Shown in pieces: positions 62,082-64,000 of a DNA stretch of 64,000 nucleotides. The notes beneath the pieces were generated by a model. That model saw nothing but the letters and a program-made list of their open reading frames with translations, did no database searches and had not been told where the DNA came from. Position 1 is the stretch's first letter. Each line of letters starts with the position of its first letter. Source of the stretch: Lutraria lutraria (Eukaryota > Mollusca > Bivalvia > Venerida > Mactridae); assembly GCA_964023205.1 (NCBI GenBank), contig OZ026837.1:12439479-12503478 (forward strand), written 5' to 3'. The position numbers and the translations under genes were made by a program.

Positions 62082-62268
62082 ATGCCCCCTCTGAATGACC
62101 TTGACCTAGTGACCTGAAAATGCATAGGTCCTTTAGAGGCTGTCATGAGAAACCAACATATTAAGTTTGATGATTGTATGTGGAAGCGTTTTGATTTTAT
62201 AGGCAAGGTAACAGACAGACAGACCAAAAACAATATGCTACCAATCTATCAATACTGGGGCATAAAAA
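62082..62268. repeat. dispersed TGACCT/GCAAGGT repeat
   Basis: Same order and orientation as 15113-15335: ATGCCCCCTCTGAATGACC, TAGTGACCTG, ATGCATAGGTCCT, TAGAGGCTGTCATG, AAGTTTGATGATTGTA, TTTTATAGGCAAGGT, an ACAGACAG tract, then CTATCAATACTGGGGCATAA. Confidence 0.7.
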
Positions 62269-62596
62269 AGCAATAAATAGTTTACCATAAAAGTAACCAT
62301 AACACTAACATATCTGACATTCATAAAACCTTCCAAATGAAGAACTGCACTTAGATTAAAGAAGATAACTTCCATGATATAGGATTCATACAAGCCATAA
62401 CTAACTCTGATTATACAAATCACATTTATAACCTATTGCACATTGCATGACACACTGAAATAAAACTAAAATAGCGTAATAAAAAGCTACCCATACTTTG
62501 AAACAAAAATTTGCACTAATAAAAACAAACAAAAGCCACTATGTACAAGATACTTGAAATATGACCAATTATTATAACATAGTAATAATACTATGT

Positions 62597-64000
62597 CAAA
62601 CATTAGCAGTCAACATTATGTCCATGGCCATGCAATATACTAAACATTAGCAGCCAACATTATGTCCGTGGCCATATAATATATGAAACATTAACAGTCA
62701 ACATTATGTCCGTGGCCATGTAATATACTATACATTAGCAGCCAACATTATGTCCGTGGCCATATAATATATGAAACATTAACAGTCAACATTATGTCCG
62801 TGGCCATGTAATATACTAAACATTAGCAGCCAACATTATATCCGTGGCCATGTATTATATCAAACATTAGCAGTCAACATCATGTCTGTGGCCATGTAAT
62901 ATATCAAACATTGGCAGTCAACATCATGTCCGTGGCCATTTAACATATCAAACATTAGCAGTCAACATCATGTCCGTGGACATAATATACTAAACATTAG
63001 CAGTCAACATCATGTCCGTGGCCATGTAACATATCAAACATTAGTAGTCAACATTATGTCTGACTGGCCAAATAATATATCAAACATAAGCAGTCAACAT
63101 TATGCCTGTGGTCATATAATATATCAAACATTAGCAGTCAACATTATGTCTGACTGGCCATATAATATATCAAACATTAGCAGTCAACATAATGTCTGTG
63201 GCCATACAACATATCAAACATTAGCAGTCAACATAATGTCTGTGGCCATATAACATATCAAACATTAGCAGTCAACATCATGTCCGTGACCATATAACCT
63301 ATCAAACATTAGCAGTCAACATCGTGTCTGTGGCCATGTAATATATCAAACATTAGCTGTCAACATTACGTCTGACTGGCCATATAATATATCAAACATT
63401 AGCAATCAACATCATGTCCGTGGACATAATATATCAAACATAAGCAGTCAACATTATGTCCATGGCCATATAACGTATTAAACATTAGCAGTCAACATCA
63501 TGTCTGTGGCCATAATATATTAAACATTAGCAGTCAACATTATGTCCGTGGCCATGTAAATATATCAAACATTAGCTGTCAACATTATGTCTGACTGGCC
63601 ATATAATATATCAAACATTAGCAGTCAACATTATGTCCGCGGCCATGTAAATATATCAAACATTAGCTGTCAACATTATGTCTGACTGGCCATATAATAT
63701 ATCAAACATTAGCAGTCAACATTATGTCTGTGGCCATATAATATATCAAACATTAACTGTCAACATTATGTCTGACTGGCCATATAATATATCAAACATT
63801 AGCAGTCAACATTATGTCTGTGGCCATATAATATATCAAACATTAACTGTCAACATTATGTCTGACTGGCCATATAATATATCAAACATTTGCTGTCAAC
63901 ATTATGTCTGACTGGCCATATAATATATCAAACATTAGCAGTCAACATTATGTCTGACTGGCCATATAATATATCAAACATTAGCTGTCAACATTATGTC
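62597..64000. repeat. 44-46-bp satellite array, truncated by the window end
   Basis: The unit is AACATTAGCAGTCAACATTA followed by TGTCCGTGGCCATGTAATAT and a short ATCA-type linker, about 31 copies over 1.4 kb. Variants TGTC(T/C)GTGGCC and TGTCTGACTGGCC alternate in the right half (from about 63350), giving a roughly 90-bp higher-order repeat. Open frames that run through it arise from the repeat period and are not genes. Confidence 0.95.

Noticed and set aside
62597..64000. CRISPR-like or protein-repeat appearance of the terminal array (open frames at 63056-63253 and 63678-63911)
   Set aside because: Units are contiguous without unique spacers, the genome is eukaryotic, and the frames result from the repeat period and shift between copies.

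Overview
The window is eukaryotic, AT-rich and intron-rich. It is most likely from a bivalve mollusc. Two things support this. It holds animal genes of ordinary bilaterian type with canonical GT-AG introns. Its repeats look bivalve-like: a pearl-type element made of ~165-bp core units plus an ACCG microsatellite, and a tRNA-headed SINE with the tail and central-domain look of bivalve MetaSINEs. The species cannot be named from the sequence.

Layout. (1) 1-8.5 kb: three exons (4543-8509, + strand) of a fatty-acid-binding-protein gene whose first exon was not found. Intron 3 carries a 1.08-kb, 23-bp minisatellite. (2) 9.96-14.17 kb: a ~4.2-kb element with long inverted ends and tandem subterminal repeats. 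I found no description of it that I recognise. (3) 18.3-22.7 kb, minus strand: a complete seven-exon KMT5A (SETD8/PR-Set7) gene, 330 codons. (4) 22.7-25.9 kb: a divergent intergenic region with a small MITE and a strong palindrome. (5) 25.9-43.9 kb, + strand: 28 exons of SBNO1 (strawberry notch), complete except for an uncertain start codon. (6) 44-58 kb: no confident gene; probable long 3' UTRs and repeats. (7) 58.1 kb, minus strand: one orphan C-terminal exon of an unrecognised gene lying mostly beyond the window. (8) 59.1-60.5 kb: the pearl-like element. (9) 62.6-64.0 kb: a 44-46-bp satellite cut by the window end.

KMT5A (H4K20 monomethyltransferase) and SBNO1 (nuclear SF2-type helicase-like regulator) stand head to head, an arrangement I also recall for their human orthologues on 12q24.31. 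The introns and flanks are full of short non-autonomous DNA transposons. At least three MITE families recur in several copies and can be defined from this window alone. Some sit against splice sites. The most striking local signal is an 8-copy 16-bp array just upstream of an SBNO1 3' splice site in which every unit carries a branch-point consensus.
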